Source: an uncultured Dorea sp. (GTDB lineage: Bacteria > Bacillota > Clostridia > Lachnospirales > Lachnospiraceae). Taken from it: 64,000 nt of DNA. The notes beneath the pieces are model-generated. The model was not told where the DNA came from. It saw only the letters and a list, made by a program, of their open reading frames with translations, and did not search any database. The stretch lies in contig CAJTRE010000005.1 in the NCBI GenBank assembly GCA_910578495.1, positions 16,316 to 80,315 on the forward strand, written 5' to 3'. Numbering within the stretch: position 1 is the first letter of the stretch; the number at the start of each line of letters is the position of its first letter. Shown one piece after another: positions 63,712 to 64,000 of the stretch. The position numbers and the translations under genes are program-made.

Positions 63712-64000
63712 CTATTTTGATAATACTTCTGCGCCTGTTTCGGTGATCAGCACCATGTATTCCACCTGTGCGGATAGTCCATCGTCCATTGTATACACCG
63801 TCCAGTCGTTCTCCTCGTCAATGAAGAAGTCAGGTCCGCCTTCGTTGATCATAGGCTCGATGGTGAATATCATGCCCGGAACGAGAACCATCTCAGAACC
63901 TTTAGGCGTAACATAGCTGACGAAAGGTTCTTCGTGGAAGTCCAACCCGATTCCATGGCCGCCGATGTCTTCAACTACGGAGTAACCATGCTTTTTGGCA
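63712..64000 (-). CDS. map: Methionine aminopeptidase, C-terminal part (cut by window edge)
   Basis: The minus strand gives the end of a type I methionine aminopeptidase: GHGIGLDFHEEP (metal His), GMIFTIEPMIN (metal Glu) and SAQVEYMVLITE (last metal Glu). The frame continues to the right edge (AKKHGYSVVEDIGG), so the front is outside the window. Removes the initiator Met from new proteins. Confidence 0.9.
   Translation of the reverse strand, partial: AKKHGYSVVEDIGGHGIGLDFHEEPFVSYVTPKGSEMVLVPGMIFTIEPMINEGGPDFFIDEENDWTVYTMDDGLSAQVEYMVLITETGAEVLSK

Overview
The window looks like chromosomal DNA of a low-to-mid GC, spore-lineage Firmicute, most likely a gut Lachnospiraceae (Mediterraneibacter, Dorea or Ruminococcus gnavus-like). 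The family call is inference. It rests on the hup-rqcP-yabP-yabQ-divIC-spoIIE-tilS-hpt-ftsH order, the glgC-glgD pair, an archaeal-type ProRS behind a T-box, and a Tad locus with a DUF5702 protein and no outer-membrane genes. No rRNA, tRNA or CRISPR array was recognised.

Region 1 (1-9.1 kb, very AT-rich, accessory). Two radical SAM/SPASM maturases (the first cut by the window edge) end at a strong terminator. They are followed by an Agr/Bln-type LytTR response regulator and GHKL histidine kinase. Next comes a decayed stretch with two divergent IS66 transposase remnants. Then there is a tight operon of an ABC exporter, an alpha-toxin-like zinc phospholipase C and a 56-residue Cys-containing peptide that was not previously called as a gene. 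Together this reads as a peptide natural product (RiPP) locus with peptide-sensing control. It is the best candidate here for something undescribed.

Region 2 (9.4-18.8 kb, mobile). It carries a transposase relic, a sigma-like helix-turn-helix gene, and a DinG/XPD-type Fe-S helicase. These are followed by three consecutive complete tyrosine recombinases of different size and two tandem TnpC-like coiled-coil proteins. The set resembles Tn554 tnpA-tnpB-tnpC and also the recombinase-in-trio elements. Its right end lies against the tail of a truncated Flp-type pilin gene, so the element seems to have broken into a Tad pilus operon.

Region 3 (18.8-25.3 kb). The downstream half of that Tad locus: a DUF5702 protein, two TadE-like pseudopilins, a prepilin peptidase, a DUF6382 protein, then a large sortase-type surface protein with a thioester-like head, SpaA/Cna-B repeats and a Pro/Glu stalk.

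Region 4 (25.4-64 kb, core genome). Rhomboid protease, orphan kinase, HIT protein, ECF-like sigma factor, MurG, two adjacent palindromic MITE-like repeats, phosphoglucomutase, a small AT-rich island of two exported or membrane unknowns, AsnRS, a VanRS-like two-component system fused by overlap to YhaO/YhaN nuclease genes, Prs, DnaI, DnaD, MurC, GlgC/GlgD, SpoVG, a pseudouridine synthase, a cation antiporter, T-box-ProRS, CCA enzyme, CotS-like protein, HU and the sporulation/division cluster through FtsH, a GH13 enzyme, and the end of methionine aminopeptidase at the right edge.
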